Of a DNA stretch of 64,000 bases, positions 1-10,299 are shown one piece after another. Source of the stretch: Pseudomonas synxantha BG33R. Lineage in GTDB: Bacteria; Pseudomonadota; Gammaproteobacteria; Pseudomonadales; Pseudomonadaceae. A program made the position numbers and the translations under genes. The notes under the pieces are model-generated. The model saw only the letters and a list, made by a program, of their open reading frames with translations. It was not told the origin of the DNA and made no database searches. Where the stretch lies: contig NZ_CM001514.1 of the NCBI RefSeq assembly GCF_000263715.2, positions 916,936 to 980,935 of the forward strand, given 5' to 3'. The stretch's first letter is position 1, and every line of letters starts with the position of its first letter.

Positions 1-110
1 TGGCTGGCCAGCGCCTGAACTTCCAAGTGAAAATCGTTGCCATCCGCGATGCTTCCCAGGAAGAAGTGGCCCACGGCCACGTCCACGGTGAAGGCGGTCA
101 CCACCATTGA
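1..110 (+). CDS. slyD: FKBP-type peptidyl-prolyl isomerase SlyD, C-terminal end (partial)
   Basis: Only the last 35 codons are inside the window; the reading frame begins at base 3. The visible end contains GQRLNFQVKIVAIRDA followed by a His-rich tail (HGHVHGEGGHHH). That is the conserved end of the SlyD-type FKBP prolyl isomerases of Pseudomonas, cytoplasmic folding helpers whose His-rich tail binds nickel and other metals. The FKBP active-site part lies upstream of the window and cannot be checked. A strong terminator follows 27 bases after the stop. Confidence 0.85.
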   Translation, partial: AGQRLNFQVKIVAIRDASQEEVAHGHVHGEGGHHH

Positions 111-137
111 TTGTGGTTTGATCAATCGGTAGCAAAA

Positions 138-167
138 ACGCCCCGACTGGTTCGGGGCGTTTTTTTT
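138..167 (+). terminator. Rho-independent terminator of slyD
   Basis: A 9-bp stem (ACGCCCCGA / TCGGGGCGT) with a 5-base loop is followed by an uninterrupted run of T. It sits directly downstream of the slyD stop. Confidence 0.92.
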
Positions 168-176
168 GCGTTTTAA

Positions 177-200
177 TGTGGGAGGGGGCTTGCTCCCACA
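177..200. repeat. REP element (GTGGGAGGGGGCTTGC family)
   Basis: A single imperfect palindrome, TGTGGGAGGGGGCTTGCTCC continuing to CACA. It is the same core seen at 7254, 21444, 31468, 42177 and 43856. It is typical of extragenic REPs of the P. fluorescens group and lies between two convergent transcription units. Confidence 0.85.
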
Positions 201-233
201 AGGGGATTTGTGATGATTCCGTGGGCAAACAAA

Positions 234-263
234 AATGCCCCGGACCTTTCGGTACGGGGCATT
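234..263 (-). terminator. Rho-independent terminator of rpsT
   Basis: A 9-bp stem (AATGCCCCG / CGGGGCATT) is flanked on the plus strand by AAAAA, so a U-tract is read on the minus strand. It lies about 45 bases after the rpsT stop. Confidence 0.85.
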
Positions 264-307
264 TCTTAACTGTTACGCAACCTGGGCTACGTGGCAGTTG
301 TTACCAC

Positions 308-586
308 TTAGGCTGCAGCAGGAACGCTCAGAGCCTTGATGTGGCCATTCAGGCGGCTCTTATGGCGAGCGGCCTTGTTCTTGTGGATGATGCCTTTATC
401 GGCCATACGGTCGATAACTGGCACGGCCAGAACGTAAGCAGCTTGAGCTTTTTCAGCGTCTTTGGTGTCGATGGCTTTAACTACATTCTTGATGTAGGTA
501 CGAACCATGGAACGCAGGCTGGCGTTGTGGCTGCGACGCTTCTCAGCCTGTTTTGCACGTTTTTTGGCGGAAGGTGTGTTGGCCAC
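308..586 (-). CDS. rpsT: 30S ribosomal protein S20
   Basis: A basic 92-residue protein, [18 protein letters not shown] at its start, of standard S20 length and Lys/Arg-rich helical composition. S20 binds 16S rRNA early in small-subunit assembly. The start is GTG, not ATG, preceded by a strong GAGGAG site seven bases upstream; a non-ATG start is also known for E. coli rpsT. It is monocistronic, with a promoter at 640-668 and a terminator at 234-263. It is divergent from murJ, as in other pseudomonads. Confidence 0.97.
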   Translation of the reverse strand: MANTPSAKKRAKQAEKRRSHNASLRSMVRTYIKNVVKAIDTKDAEKAQAAYVLAVPVIDRMADKGIIHKNKAARHKSRLNGHIKALSVPAAA

Positions 587-639
587 CGTCGAGCTCCTCG
601 AAAGACTTTTTAGGAAATAGCAAACAAAATAGGCCGCGA

Positions 640-668
640 ATCATGCCGATGACTTGATGGGTTGTCAA
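640..668 (-). promoter_or_regulatory. Predicted sigma70 promoter of rpsT
   Basis: Read on the minus strand, a perfect TTGACA (668-663) is followed by a 17-base spacer and CATGAT (645-640). It points at rpsT and leaves a leader of about 45 bases. The -10 box matches consensus at 4 of 6 bases. Confidence 0.65.
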
Positions 669-839
669 GGGCGGCTGATGCGAACTGCTGAGTGGTCGAT
701 CTGAAGAGGCGGGTGATTTATTTCCGGCGCTTGACCTGTAAACTCGCGAGCTTTGGCTCTGTGCTGTTGCAGGCGCGCAGTATCGCATAAGTGGGCGCTT
801 TGTTCGCCTGCTCTTTATCTATAGGCGCAAACTCTTTCA

Positions 840-2378
840 ATGAATCTGCTCAAATCGTTGGCTGCGGTCAGCTCTATCACGATGATCTCCCGGGTTTTGG
901 GGTTTGTGCGTGACACTCTGCTGGCGCGCATCTTTGGCGCCAGTATGGCCACGGATGCCTTCTTTATTGCCTTCAAACTCCCAAACCTGCTGCGACGGAT
1001 CTTTGCCGAAGGCGCGTTTTCCCAGGCGTTCGTGCCGATTCTGGCCGAATACAAGACCCAGCATGGTGAGGAGGCGACTCGTACGTTCATCGCCTACGTC
1101 TCGGGTTTGCTGACGCTGGTGCTGATGCTGGTAACCATCGTCGGGATGCTCGCCGCGCCCTGGGTGATCTGGGCCACGGCGCCCGGTTTTGCCAATACGC
1201 CGGAAAAGTTTGCGCTCACCACTGATCTGCTGCGGGTGACCTTTCCTTATATATTGCTGATTTCCCTGTCTTCGCTCGCCGGGGCGATCCTCAATACCTG
1301 GAATCGTTTCTCGGTACCGGCCTTTGTGCCGACCTTGCTGAACGTCAGCATGATTATTTTTGCGCTGTTCCTTACGCCGTATTTCGATCCGCCCGTCATG
1401 GCCCTGGGCTGGGCGGTCCTGGCCGGCGGCCTGGCGCAGTTGCTGTACCAACTCCCGCACCTGAAAAAAATCGGCATGCTCGTACTGCCACGCCTGAACC
1501 TCAAGGACACCGGCGTCTGGCGCGTGATGCGCAATATGCTGCCGGCGATACTCGGGGTATCGGTCAGTCAGATTTCCCTGATCATCAACACCGCGTTTGC
1601 CTCGTTGCTGGTATCCGGCTCGGTATCGTGGATGTACTACGCCGACCGCTTGATGGAGTTGCCATCCGGTGTGCTTGGCGTGGCATTGGGCACGATCCTG
1701 CTGCCCACCCTGGCACGCACCTACGCCAGCAAGGATCGTCAGGAGTATTCGCGCATTCTCGATTGGGGCCTGCGTCTGTGCTTCCTGCTGGTGTTGCCGT
1801 GCGCCTTGGCCCTGGGAATCCTGGCCGAACCGCTGACGGTCTCGCTGTTTCAATACGGGCAATTCGATGCGCATGACGCCTTGATGACCCAGCACGCGCT
1901 GGTTGCCTACTCTGTCGGCCTGCTCGGCATTATTGTGATCAAGGTGCTGGCACCGGGCTTCTACGCGCAGCAAAACATCCGTACGCCGGTGAAAATCGCG
2001 ATTTTCACGCTGATTGTCACGCAACTGCTCAACCTGGTATTTATCGGTCCTTTGGCCCATGCCGGGCTGGCGCTGGCGATCAGTGCCGGAGCTTGTATCA
2101 ATGCTGGCCTGCTGTTTTATCAACTGCGCAAACAGCATATGTATCAACCACAGCCGGGTTGGGCGATGTTTACCCTCAAGTTGCTCGTGGCGGTGGCTGC
2201 GATGTCCGCTGTGCTGGTGGGCTTGATGCACGTGATGCCGGCCTGGGGCGATGGCGATATGCTGGAGCGCTTTATGCGCTTGGGCGTGTTGGTGGTGGCG
2301 GGCGTGGTGGTGTACTTCGGGATGTTGCTGTTGCAGGGTTTCCGCCTGCGGGATTTCAATCGCAAGTCGCTGGGATAG
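840..2378 (+). CDS. murJ: Lipid II flippase MurJ (MviN)
   Basis: A 512-residue polytopic membrane protein that moves lipid-linked peptidoglycan precursor (lipid II) across the inner membrane. The N-terminal pattern [19 protein letters not shown] and the following [20 protein letters not shown] are signature MurJ sequences. The rest alternates hydrophobic helices as expected for about 14 transmembrane segments. Length is standard. The ATG at 840 lacks a clear Shine-Dalgarno site, but the family N-terminus begins here ([12 protein letters not shown]). It lies between rpsT (divergent) and ribF, the usual Pseudomonas order. Confidence 0.95.
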   Translation: MNLLKSLAAVSSITMISRVLGFVRDTLLARIFGASMATDAFFIAFKLPNLLRRIFAEGAFSQAFVPILAEYKTQHGEEATRTFIAYVSGLLTLVLMLVTIVGMLAAPWVIWATAPGFANTPEKFALTTDLLRVTFPYILLISLSSLAGAILNTWNRFSVPAFVPTLLNVSMIIFALFLTPYFDPPVMALGWAVLAGGLAQLLYQLPHLKKIGMLVLPRLNLKDTGVWRVMRNMLPAILGVSVSQISLIINTAFASLLVSGSVSWMYYADRLMELPSGVLGVALGTILLPTLARTYASKDRQEYSRILDWGLRLCFLLVLPCALALGILAEPLTVSLFQYGQFDAHDALMTQHALVAYSVGLLGIIVIKVLAPGFYAQQNIRTPVKIAIFTLIVTQLLNLVFIGPLAHAGLALAISAGACINAGLLFYQLRKQHMYQPQPGWAMFTLKLLVAVAAMSAVLVGLMHVMPAWGDGDMLERFMRLGVLVVAGVVVYFGMLLLQGFRLRDFNRKSLG

Positions 2379-2463
2379 AGACTTTGCCGCGATAAAACGA
2401 TTGTTTTATCGATTCGACCCATTTGGCCTGCGCTGTTGCCTGTCGTCCGGGGCCGGGTGTGGT

Positions 2464-2469
2464 TATAAT
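2464..2469 (+). promoter_or_regulatory. Candidate -10 box (TATAAT) before ribF
   Basis: A perfect TATAAT lies 28 bases upstream of the chosen ribF start. The best -35-like hexamer, TTGCCT at 2436, is 22 bases away, which is too far, so this may be an extended or activator-dependent promoter, or chance. A transcript starting near 2476 would make the alternative ATG at 2480 almost leaderless. Confidence 0.4.
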
Positions 2470-2497
2470 CGACCACTTTATGAGCAAGAAGCGCGTT

Positions 2498-3436
2498 ATG
2501 CAGCTGGTTCGAGGTCTCCACAACCTGCGCCCCGAGCATCGGGGCTGCGTCGCCACTATTGGCAACTTTGACGGTGTTCACCGTGGCCACCAGGCTATCC
2601 TGGCAAGGTTGCGCGAGCGTGCGGTCGAGTTGGGCGTGCCCAGCTGCGTGGTGATTTTCGAGCCACAACCGCGGGAGTTCTTTACCCCGGAAACAGCGCC
2701 GGCCCGTTTGGCGCGCTTGCGCGACAAGCTGCAACTGCTGGCGGAGGAGGGCGTGGACCGCGTCCTCTGCCTGGCTTTCAACCAGCGCTTGCGCAGCCTC
2801 AGCGCCGCCGAGTTCGTCGACCGCATCCTGGTGGACGGCCTGGGTGTACAACACCTGGAAGTCGGCGACGACTTCCATTTCGGTTGTGACCGGGTCGGGG
2901 ACTTCGATTTCCTGCAACATGCTGGCGTCAACCAGGGTTTTACCGTCGAAGCCGCGCAAACCGTCGAACTGGACGGCCTGCGCGTGAGCAGCACCCAGGT
3001 GCGTAACGCCCTGGCTGCCGCCGACTTCGACCTGGCCGAGCGTTTGCTCGGTCGCCCGTTCCGCATTGCCGGGCGGGTACTGCACGGCCAGAAGCTGGCG
3101 CGCCAATTGGGCACGCCAACTGCCAACGTGCAACTCAAGCGCCGTCGTGTACCGTTGACCGGGGTTTACCTGGTCAGCGTCGACATCGACGGCCAATCGT
3201 GGCCGGGAGTCGCCAATATAGGCGTCAGGCCCACGGTTGCAGGTGATGGCAAGGCCCACCTGGAAGTTCACCTTTTGGATTTTGCCGGTGATTTATACGA
3301 CCGGCGTTTGACGGTGGTTTTCCACCAGAAGCTGCGTGAAGAGCAGCGTTTCGCCTCCCTGGAGGCGTTGAAAACGGCGATCAATGCGGATGTCGCCGCC
3401 GCCCGTGCACTAGCCGCACCTAGCGCCCATCGCTAA
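2498..3436 (+). CDS. ribF: Bifunctional riboflavin kinase / FAD synthetase
   Basis: A 312-residue cytoplasmic enzyme that converts riboflavin to FMN and then to FAD. The N-terminal nucleotidyltransferase half shows GNFDGVHRGH with the H28-x-x-H31 motif. The C-terminal kinase half shows the GTPTAN motif at residues 205-210. The start at 2498 (MQLVRGLHNL) fits the family; an in-frame ATG at 2480 would add MSKKRV. It begins the ribF-ileS-lspA-fkpB run, with 14 bases to ileS. Confidence 0.93.
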   Translation: MQLVRGLHNLRPEHRGCVATIGNFDGVHRGHQAILARLRERAVELGVPSCVVIFEPQPREFFTPETAPARLARLRDKLQLLAEEGVDRVLCLAFNQRLRSLSAAEFVDRILVDGLGVQHLEVGDDFHFGCDRVGDFDFLQHAGVNQGFTVEAAQTVELDGLRVSSTQVRNALAAADFDLAERLLGRPFRIAGRVLHGQKLARQLGTPTANVQLKRRRVPLTGVYLVSVDIDGQSWPGVANIGVRPTVAGDGKAHLEVHLLDFAGDLYDRRLTVVFHQKLREEQRFASLEALKTAINADVAAARALAAPSAHR

Positions 3437-3450
3437 CCGAAGAGCCTTAA

Positions 3451-6282
3451 ATGACCGACTATAAAGCCACGCTAAACCTTCCGGACACCGCCTTCCCAAT
3501 GAAGGCCGGCCTGCCACAGCGCGAACCGCAGATCCTGCAGCGCTGGGACAGTATTGGCCTGTACGGAAAGTTGCGCGAAATTGGCAAGGATCGTCCGAAA
3601 TTCGTCCTGCACGACGGCCCTCCTTATGCCAACGGCACGATTCATATCGGTCATGCGCTGAACAAGATTCTCAAGGACATGATCCTGCGCTCCAAAACCC
3701 TGTCGGGCTTTGACGCGCCGTACGTTCCGGGCTGGGACTGCCATGGCCTGCCGATCGAGCACAAAGTCGAAGTGACCTACGGCAAGAACCTGGGCGCGGA
3801 CAAGACCCGCGAACTCTGCCGTGCCTACGCCACCGAGCAGATCGAAGGGCAGAAGTCCGAATTCATTCGCCTGGGCGTGCTGGGCGAGTGGGACAACCCC
3901 TACAAGACCATGAACTTCAAGAACGAGGCCGGTGAAATCCGTGCCTTGGCTGAAATCGTCAAGGGCGGCTTCGTGTTCAAGGGTCTCAAGCCCGTGAACT
4001 GGTGCTTTGACTGCGGTTCGGCCCTGGCCGAAGCGGAAGTCGAATACGAAGACAAAAAGTCGTCGACCATCGACGTGGCCTTCCCGATTGCCGATGACAC
4101 CAAGCTGGCCGAGGCGTTCGGCCTGGCAAGCCTGGCCAAGCCGGCTGCCATCGTGATCTGGACCACTACCCCGTGGACCATCCCGGCCAACCAGGCGCTG
4201 AACGTGCACCCGGAATTCACCTACGCCCTGGTGGATGTCGGTGATCGCCTGTTGGTGCTGGCCGAAGAAATGGTCGAGTCGTGCCTTGCCCGCTACGAGT
4301 TGCAAGGCTCGGTGATCGCCACCGCCACCGGCTCCGCGCTGGAACTGATCAACTTCCGTCACCCGTTCTATGACCGTCTGTCGCCGGTGTACCTGGCTGA
4401 CTACGTCGAGCTGGGTTCGGGTACCGGCATTGTCCACTGCTCGCCTGCCTATGGCGTGGACGACTTCGTGATCTGCAAGAAGTACGGCATGGTCAACGAC
4501 GACATCATCAACCCGGTGCAGAGCAACGGCGTATACGTGCCTTCGCTCGAGTTCTTCGGTGGTCAGTTCATCTTCAAGGCTGACCAGCCGATCATCGAAA
4601 AGCTGCGTGAAGTCGGTGCGTTGATGCAAACCGCCGCCATCCAGCACAGCTACATGCATTGCTGGCGTCACAAGACCCCGCTGATCTACCGCGCTACGGC
4701 GCAGTGGTTTATCGGCATGGACAAAGAGCCGACCAGCGGCGACACCTTGCGTGTACGCTCGCTCAAGGCCATCGAAGACACCCGGTTCGTCCCGGCCTGG
4801 GGCCAGGCGCGCCTGCACTCGATGATCGCCAATCGTCCGGACTGGTGCATCTCCCGCCAGCGCAACTGGGGCGTGCCGATCCCGTTCTTCCTGAACAAGG
4901 AAAGCGGTGAGCTGCACCCGCGCACCGTCGAGCTGATGGAAGTCGTGGCCCAGCGTGTCGAGCAGGAAGGCATCGAAGCCTGGTTCAAGCTGGACGCTGC
5001 CGAGCTGCTGGGCGACGAAGCGCCGCTGTACGACAAGATCAGCGACACCCTCGACGTGTGGTTCGATTCGGGCACCACTCACTGGCATGTGCTGCGTGGT
5101 TCACACCCGATGGGCCACGAGACCGGCCCGCGTGCCGACCTGTACCTGGAAGGTTCGGACCAACACCGTGGCTGGTTCCACTCGTCGTTGCTCACTGGTT
5201 GCGCCATCGACAACCATGCGCCGTACCGCGAACTGCTGACCCACGGCTTCACCGTCGACGAGACGGGCCGCAAGATGTCCAAATCGCTGAAGAACGTGAT
5301 CGAGCCGAAAAAGATCAACGACACCTTGGGTGCCGACATCATGCGCCTGTGGGTGGCTTCCACCGATTACTCGGGTGAAATCGCCGTGTCGGACCAGATC
5401 CTGGCCCGCAGCGCCGACGCCTACCGTCGTATCCGCAATACCGCACGCTTCATGCTGTCGAACCTGACCGGCTTCAACCCGGCTACCGACCTGCTGCCGG
5501 CCGAAGACATGCTCGCCCTCGACCGTTGGGCTGTGGACCGTACCCTGTTGCTGCAGCGCGAGTTGCAGGAGCACTACGGCGAATACCGCTTCTGGAACGT
5601 CTACTCCAAGATCCACAACTTCTGCGTGCAGGAGCTGGGCAGTTTCTACCTCGACATCATCAAGGACCGCCAGTACACCACTGGCGCCAACAGCAAGGCG
5701 CGCCGTTCGGCGCAGACCGCGCTGTACCACATCAGCGAAGCGCTGGTGCGCTGGATCGCACCGATCCTGGCATTCACCGCTGACGAACTGTGGGAGTACC
5801 TACCGGGCGAGCGTAACGAGTCCGTCATGCTCAACACCTGGTACGAAGGCCTGACCGAACTGCCGGCCGACTTCGAACTGGGCCGCGAGTACTGGGAAGG
5901 CGTGATGGCCGTCAAGGTTGCGGTGAACAAGGAACTGGAAGTCCAGCGTGCCGCCAAGGCCGTGGGTGGCAACCTGCAAGCCGAAGTCACCCTGTTTGCC
6001 GAGGACGGCCTGACCGCCGACCTGGCCAAGCTGAGCAACGAGCTGCGCTTCGTGCTGATCACCTCTACCGCGAGCCTGGCGCCGTTTACCCAGGCTCCGG
6101 CAGATGCGGTGGCTACCGAGGTGCCTGGCCTTAAGCTCAAAGTGGTCAAGTCGGCCTTCCCCAAGTGCGCTCGTTGCTGGCACTGCCGTGAAGACGTCGG
6201 CGTGAACCCTGAGCACCCGGAAATCTGCGGTCGTTGTGTCGACAACATCAGCGGTGAAGGCGAGGTTCGCCACTATGCCTAA
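3451..6282 (+). CDS. ileS: Isoleucyl-tRNA synthetase
   Basis: A 943-residue class I aminoacyl-tRNA synthetase charging tRNA-Ile. The HIGH motif is at residues 65-68 and KMSKS at 608-612. The large insertion between them is the CP1 editing domain that removes misactivated valine. The C-terminus carries a four-Cys zinc knuckle (CARCWHC ... CGRC), as in the bacterial type exemplified by E. coli. Length is normal. Its last codons overlap lspA by 8 bases, which implies co-translation. Confidence 0.97.
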   Translation: MTDYKATLNLPDTAFPMKAGLPQREPQILQRWDSIGLYGKLREIGKDRPKFVLHDGPPYANGTIHIGHALNKILKDMILRSKTLSGFDAPYVPGWDCHGLPIEHKVEVTYGKNLGADKTRELCRAYATEQIEGQKSEFIRLGVLGEWDNPYKTMNFKNEAGEIRALAEIVKGGFVFKGLKPVNWCFDCGSALAEAEVEYEDKKSSTIDVAFPIADDTKLAEAFGLASLAKPAAIVIWTTTPWTIPANQALNVHPEFTYALVDVGDRLLVLAEEMVESCLARYELQGSVIATATGSALELINFRHPFYDRLSPVYLADYVELGSGTGIVHCSPAYGVDDFVICKKYGMVNDDIINPVQSNGVYVPSLEFFGGQFIFKADQPIIEKLREVGALMQTAAIQHSYMHCWRHKTPLIYRATAQWFIGMDKEPTSGDTLRVRSLKAIEDTRFVPAWGQARLHSMIANRPDWCISRQRNWGVPIPFFLNKESGELHPRTVELMEVVAQRVEQEGIEAWFKLDAAELLGDEAPLYDKISDTLDVWFDSGTTHWHVLRGSHPMGHETGPRADLYLEGSDQHRGWFHSSLLTGCAIDNHAPYRELLTHGFTVDETGRKMSKSLKNVIEPKKINDTLGADIMRLWVASTDYSGEIAVSDQILARSADAYRRIRNTARFMLSNLTGFNPATDLLPAEDMLALDRWAVDRTLLLQRELQEHYGEYRFWNVYSKIHNFCVQELGSFYLDIIKDRQYTTGANSKARRSAQTALYHISEALVRWIAPILAFTADELWEYLPGERNESVMLNTWYEGLTELPADFELGREYWEGVMAVKVAVNKELEVQRAAKAVGGNLQAEVTLFAEDGLTADLAKLSNELRFVLITSTASLAPFTQAPADAVATEVPGLKLKVVKSAFPKCARCWHCREDVGVNPEHPEICGRCVDNISGEGEVRHYA

Positions 6283-6787
6283 TGCAGCCAGTCGTTTCGG
6301 ACGTCTGGGCTGGCTCGTACTGAGCCTGCTGGTCCTGGTCATTGACCAGGTCAGCAAGGCTCACTTCGAGGGCTCCCTGGAAATGTTCCAGCAAATTGTG
6401 GTGATCCCGGATTACTTCAGCTGGACCCTGGCCTACAACACCGGCGCCGCCTTCAGCTTCCTGGCTGACAGTGGCGGCTGGCAGCGCTGGCTGTTCGCCC
6501 TGATCGCCGTGGTGGTCAGTGCGGTACTCGTGGTCTGGCTCAAACGCCTGGGCCGTGATGACACCTGGCTGGCGATCGCCTTGGCCCTGGTGCTGGGTGG
6601 TGCGCTGGGCAACCTGTACGACCGCATTGCCCTCGGCCATGTGATCGACTTTATCCTGGTGCATTGGCAGAACCGCCACTACTTCCCGGCGTTCAACTTT
6701 GCCGACAGCGCCATCACCGTCGGCGCAATCATGCTGGCGCTGGATATGTTCAAGAGCAAGAAAACCGGAGAAACCGTCAATGACTGA
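6275..6787 (+). CDS. lspA: Lipoprotein signal peptidase (SPase II)
   Basis: A 170-residue inner-membrane aspartyl protease that cleaves lipoprotein signal peptides after lipid modification. It has four hydrophobic segments, the NTGAAFSF motif, and the catalytic aspartates D125 (VIDF) and D144 (NFADSAI). The start overlaps the ileS end by 8 bases; the longer open frame upstream is rejected because MPNAASRFG matches the family. It overlaps fkpB by 8 bases (ATGACTGA). The lipoprotein BamD in this window would be one of its substrates. Confidence 0.96.
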   Translation: MPNAASRFGRLGWLVLSLLVLVIDQVSKAHFEGSLEMFQQIVVIPDYFSWTLAYNTGAAFSFLADSGGWQRWLFALIAVVVSAVLVVWLKRLGRDDTWLAIALALVLGGALGNLYDRIALGHVIDFILVHWQNRHYFPAFNFADSAITVGAIMLALDMFKSKKTGETVND

Positions 6788-7232
6788 TCAGGTATTGGCT
6801 GAGCAACGCATCGGCCAGAACACGGAAGTCACTTTGCATTTCGCACTGCGCCTGGAGAATGGCGACACGGTCGACAGTACCTTCGACAAAGCGCCGGCGA
6901 CCTTCAAGGTTGGCGACGGCAACCTGCTGCCGGGTTTTGAAGCGGCGCTGTTCGGCTTCAAGGCCGGTGACAAGCGCACCCTGCAGATCCTGCCGGAAAA
7001 CGCCTTCGGCCAGCCCAACCCGCAAAACGTGCAGATCATCCCGCGTTCGCAGTTCGAAGGCATGGACCTGTCGGAAGGCTTGCTGGTGATCTTCAATGAT
7101 GCGGCGAACACTGAATTGCCTGGCGTGGTGAAAGCATTTGATGACGCGCAAGTGACCATCGACTTCAATCACCCGTTGGCCGGCAAGACGTTGACCTTTG
7201 ACGTCGAGATTATCGACGTCAAAGCGCTGTAA
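6780..7232 (+). CDS. fkpB: FKBP-type peptidyl-prolyl isomerase FkpB (SlpA-like)
   Basis: A 150-residue cytoplasmic prolyl isomerase. The FKBP fold is shown by LENGDTVDSTF and DGNLLPGFEAALFGFKAGD. The second half contains the inserted flap region typical of the SlyD/SlpA subgroup, without the His-rich tail seen in SlyD at the window start. The ATG at 6780 overlaps the lspA stop. It ends the ileS-lspA-fkpB unit; a REPIN follows instead of a classical terminator. Confidence 0.92.
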   Translation: MTDQVLAEQRIGQNTEVTLHFALRLENGDTVDSTFDKAPATFKVGDGNLLPGFEAALFGFKAGDKRTLQILPENAFGQPNPQNVQIIPRSQFEGMDLSEGLLVIFNDAANTELPGVVKAFDDAQVTIDFNHPLAGKTLTFDVEIIDVKAL

Positions 7233-7253
7233 CCGACCGTACGCGGTCTAAAA

Positions 7254-7340
7254 TGTGGGAGGGGGCTTTCTCCCGATAGCGGTGTATCAGCTAAATGTGC
7301 AGACTGATATACCTGTATCGGGAGCAAGCCCCCTCCCACC
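7254..7340. repeat. REPIN: two inverted REP elements
   Basis: Two copies of the GTGGGAGGGGGC(T)T core, in opposite orientation at 7255 and 7339, enclose about 50 bases (GATAGCGG ... CTGTATC). This is the doublet form mobilised in trans by RAYT transposases; none is encoded in this window. Confidence 0.85.
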
Positions 7341-7409
7341 TTTGATCTCCATTGTCGGTTGAGTCAGTGTCAAATCGACTCAATGTGGCTGCAATACACG
7401 AGGCACAGC

Positions 7410-8357
7410 ATGCAAATCAAACTCGCCAACCCCCGTGGCTTCTGCGCCGGCGTGGACCGGGCGATCGAAATCGTCAATCGCGCCCTGGAAGTCTTCGGGC
7501 CGCCGATTTATGTGCGCCATGAAGTCGTCCATAACAAATTTGTGGTCGAAGACTTGCGCGCGCGCGGGGCGATCTTTGTCGAAGAACTCGATCAGGTGCC
7601 CGACGACGTGATCGTCATCTTCAGTGCCCACGGTGTTTCCCAGGCTGTACGGACCGAAGCGGCAGGCCGTGGCCTCAAGGTGTTCGATGCCACCTGCCCA
7701 CTGGTTACCAAGGTGCATATCGAAGTGGCGCGCTACAGCCGCGACGGTCGTGAGTGCATCCTGATCGGCCACGCCGGTCACCCGGAAGTCGAAGGCACCA
7801 TGGGCCAATATGACGCCAGCAACGGCGGTGCTATCTACCTGGTTGAGGACGAGAAAGACGTCGCCAACTTGCAGGTGCACAATCCGGAACGCCTGGCCTT
7901 CGTGACCCAGACCACCTTGTCCATGGACGACACCAGCCGCGTAATCGATGCCCTGCGCACGCGGTTCCCGGCCATTGGCGGCCCTCGCAAGGACGACATC
8001 TGCTACGCCACGCAAAACCGCCAGGATGCGGTCAAGCAACTGGCAAATGAGTGTGACGTAGTGCTGGTGGTCGGCAGCCCTAACAGCTCCAACTCCAACC
8101 GCCTGCGTGAACTGGCCGAGCGCATGGCTACGCCGGCGTACCTGATCGACGGTGCCGAAGACATGCAGCGCAGTTGGTTCGATGGTGTCGAGCGTATCGG
8201 CATCACGGCAGGCGCCTCCGCACCGGAAGTGCTGGTACGCGGCGTGATCCAGCAGTTGCAGGCCTGGGGCGCTACTGGCGCCGATGAGCTGGCAGGTCGT
8301 GAAGAGAACATCACGTTTTCGATGCCGAAGGAACTGCGGGTCCGCTCGCTGCTCTGA
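7410..8357 (+). CDS. ispH: 4-hydroxy-3-methylbut-2-enyl diphosphate reductase
   Basis: A 315-residue iron-sulfur enzyme for the last step of the MEP isoprenoid pathway, making IPP and DMAPP. The three cluster cysteines are at C12 ([10 protein letters not shown]), C96 (DATCPLVTK) and C198 (DDICYAT). The SSNSNRL substrate loop is present. The start at 7410 ([12 protein letters not shown]) is the family start; the open frame upstream is not used. Its 3' end overlaps the convergent pseudopilin gene by 47 bases. Confidence 0.97.
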   Translation: MQIKLANPRGFCAGVDRAIEIVNRALEVFGPPIYVRHEVVHNKFVVEDLRARGAIFVEELDQVPDDVIVIFSAHGVSQAVRTEAAGRGLKVFDATCPLVTKVHIEVARYSRDGRECILIGHAGHPEVEGTMGQYDASNGGAIYLVEDEKDVANLQVHNPERLAFVTQTTLSMDDTSRVIDALRTRFPAIGGPRKDDICYATQNRQDAVKQLANECDVVLVVGSPNSSNSNRLRELAERMATPAYLIDGAEDMQRSWFDGVERIGITAGASAPEVLVRGVIQQLQAWGATGADELAGREENITFSMPKELRVRSLL

Positions 8358-8892
8358 CGCCAACAATGCCGGCATCGGCTCGGCATAATGCCTGCTCGGT
8401 CTTGTCACTGCGCAGACTGATGCGACCGCTGGGGGCCAGCACGATCTGATACAGGCTCTGTGCCTGGCTCGTGTCGCACACATGCACGGTGCCGGCACGG
8501 AAGCCTCCGCCGGCGAAAACCGGTTCTCCCAAGCCGCTGAAACGCACCTGGTCCGTGACCGGGCCATTACCTGCCACTGGCACGCGACCATCGCCCTGGC
8601 GCTCCAGCAGCACCGGGTTGTCGTCGTCCTGATGGCCGCGTCCACTGGCATCCAGTATCACGCGCCACCCCAGGCTCCAGTCCCTGTCGTTTGCATGAAT
8701 GACCACCGCCTGATTGCGTGTGATGGCCTCCATGCGCGCGTAACGCAGCCCGGCGGCAAGTGATTGGGCCACGTTTTGTCGTTGCTGCGATTCAAGCAAA
8801 CCTTTGAAACCGGGTACGGCCAATTGCGCGAGACAGCTGGTGACGATCAGCCCCAGCAGCATTTCAATCAGGGTGAACCCTCGTTGTGACAT
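8311..8892 (-). CDS. GspH/FimT-family minor pseudopilin (FimT/FimU-like)
   Basis: A 193-residue protein with a class III signal: short basic leader MSQRG, cleavage before [12 protein letters not shown], and Glu at position 5 of the mature form. The N-terminal helix is hydrophobic and GspH-like sequence follows ([23 protein letters not shown]). Such minor pilins prime type IV pilus assembly and are processed by PilD. It is transcribed against pilV-pilE and overlaps ispH tail to tail. PAO1 has both fimT and fimU here; only one such gene is seen in this window. Confidence 0.85.
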   Translation of the reverse strand: MSQRGFTLIEMLLGLIVTSCLAQLAVPGFKGLLESQQRQNVAQSLAAGLRYARMEAITRNQAVVIHANDRDWSLGWRVILDASGRGHQDDDNPVLLERQGDGRVPVAGNGPVTDQVRFSGLGEPVFAGGGFRAGTVHVCDTSQAQSLYQIVLAPSGRISLRSDKTEQALCRADAGIVGVRAASGPAVPSASKT

Positions 8893-9086
8893 GTGCGTTC
8901 CCTCCGTGGACGCGAGTGAATCTTCGAGCTGCAGACCTAGGTATAGCGCCTGGCCCCGAATGCTGGGTGATGGCCTTTATGTCCAAAGTATTTCCCTTTG
9001 TTCCGGCAGCAGCGCTGCTCGAAATCCGCCGCTAGTCTTGGATCGCACAGCAGGGTTTGCCTGCTTTTTTCCGGCCTTCGACATGG

Positions 9087-9584
9087 ATGACGACGGTAAT
9101 GCCTGCCCGCCCGAATCGATTTTTTCTGCGTTCCGCGCATCGGCACCAATCCGGCATGACGCTGATCGAGGTGCTGATAGCGCTGTTGATCCTGGCTGTC
9201 GGCCTGATGGGCGCTGCAATGCTTCAGCTCAACGCGCTCAAGTACACCGACAGCGCCAGGATGATCAGCCAAGCCAGCTTTATCGCCTACGACATGCTCG
9301 ACCGAATTCGCGCCAATGCTGGTGCGGATTACACGTGGGGGAGGGACGAGTCGGGGCCGCCCAACACTTCGGCCGCCAGTGTGCGCGACCTGGACCTGCA
9401 CGATTTCGAGGCCAATATCATTGGTTTTGCTGGCAAGGATGCCAAGGGTTCCGTGGCGGTAAGCGGGCATGAGGTCACCATCAGCATCAGTTGGGAGGAT
9501 CGCCGCTCAGCAGGCACCCCAGGAGCACGGGAAACCTTCACGCTGACCAGCCGAGTCACCAGTGAGCAGGGAGCCTTGCAATGA
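9087..9584 (+). CDS. pilV: Type IV pilus minor pilin PilV
   Basis: The prepilin cleavage site is QSG/MTLIEVLIALLILAVGLMG, followed by the PilV-like ALKYTDSARMISQASFIAYDMLDRIRAN. About 165 residues from the ATG at 9087. ATG 9099 (MPARPN) and TTG 9057 are also open and none has a good ribosome site, so the start is uncertain. It heads a co-directional set pilV-pilW-pilX-pilE and overlaps pilW by 4 bases. It is predicted to sit in the inner membrane, then in the pilus tip-priming complex. Confidence 0.82.
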   Translation: MTTVMPARPNRFFLRSAHRHQSGMTLIEVLIALLILAVGLMGAAMLQLNALKYTDSARMISQASFIAYDMLDRIRANAGADYTWGRDESGPPNTSAASVRDLDLHDFEANIIGFAGKDAKGSVAVSGHEVTISISWEDRRSAGTPGARETFTLTSRVTSEQGALQ

Positions 9585-10288
9585 ATCGCCATGCCCGAGG
9601 TTTCAGCCTGGTGGAGTTGTTGCTCGCACTCGCCGTCGGGCTGGTGCTGGTGTTGGGGGTGAGTCAGGTGCTCATAAGTTCACGATTGACTCACGACAGC
9701 CAGCAGGCCGCCATGGTGCTGCAGGATGATGCGCGGCTTGCCCTGGGCAAGATCACACAGGACATTCGTCAGGCAGGCATGTTGGGATGTTTGGCAGCCA
9801 CCGTTATCGACAACGCCCCGGCCGCCTTCGACCGACCGATAAGCTGGGACGCGTCGGGAAGTTCAAGGTCGCTGACGCTGGTCACCGCGCACGTCGGTGA
9901 CGGCGCTGGCAAGCCCGACTGGACGGTGTTGTCCGACTGCAAGGAGACGGCCCATGCGTATGAGGGGGCAGCGCCTGCCGCCGCACCTGGCCTGATCCGC
10001 TTTGGCGTACGCCAGCTTACGTACACCTATGAATCGGGCCAGTTGAAGGTCAGTACTCCGGCAGCACCGGCAAAGGCGGTACTGATTGATAACGTGCGGG
10101 CATTCGACATCAGTTTTGGCTTGGCGGCTGAACCTGCATCAACGGTTGTGGTGCGTTACGACAGCCATCCGGCTGACAGTTCTTTGGTACGTAGTGTGCG
10201 TATCTCCTTGACTCTGCAAGACCCAGCTGGGCGGGTTAAGGACCAGACCTACAGTGTCGTCGCGGCGCTGCGAAATCGGTTGGGTTAG
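9581..10288 (+). CDS. pilW: Type IV pilus minor pilin PilW
   Basis: A 235-residue protein with class III signal MNRHARG/FSLVELLLALAVGLVLVLG. The downstream sequence (VLQDDARLALGKITQDIRQAGMLGC) is typical of PilW. The ATG overlaps the pilV stop (ATGA), indicating translational coupling. Minor pilins PilV, PilW and PilX form the priming complex at the pilus tip. Confidence 0.85.
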   Translation: MNRHARGFSLVELLLALAVGLVLVLGVSQVLISSRLTHDSQQAAMVLQDDARLALGKITQDIRQAGMLGCLAATVIDNAPAAFDRPISWDASGSSRSLTLVTAHVGDGAGKPDWTVLSDCKETAHAYEGAAPAAAPGLIRFGVRQLTYTYESGQLKVSTPAAPAKAVLIDNVRAFDISFGLAAEPASTVVVRYDSHPADSSLVRSVRISLTLQDPAGRVKDQTYSVVAALRNRLG

Positions 10289-10299
10289 GGGTGATGTCG

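Noticed and set aside
837..2231. 464-aa open frame on the minus strand opposite murJ
   Set aside because: Gln/Arg/His-rich composition without any domain; it is a GC-skew shadow of murJ. The same applies to the 538-aa frame opposite ileS, the 853-aa frame opposite clpB and the 833-aa frame opposite fruB.
2423..2497. N-terminal extension of ribF from TTG 2423
   Set aside because: It would include the TATAAT box and lacks family similarity; MQLVRG at 2498 fits.
8941..9086. Possible small gene between the FimT-like gene and pilV
   Set aside because: No open frame with a ribosome site; this is the divergent promoter region.
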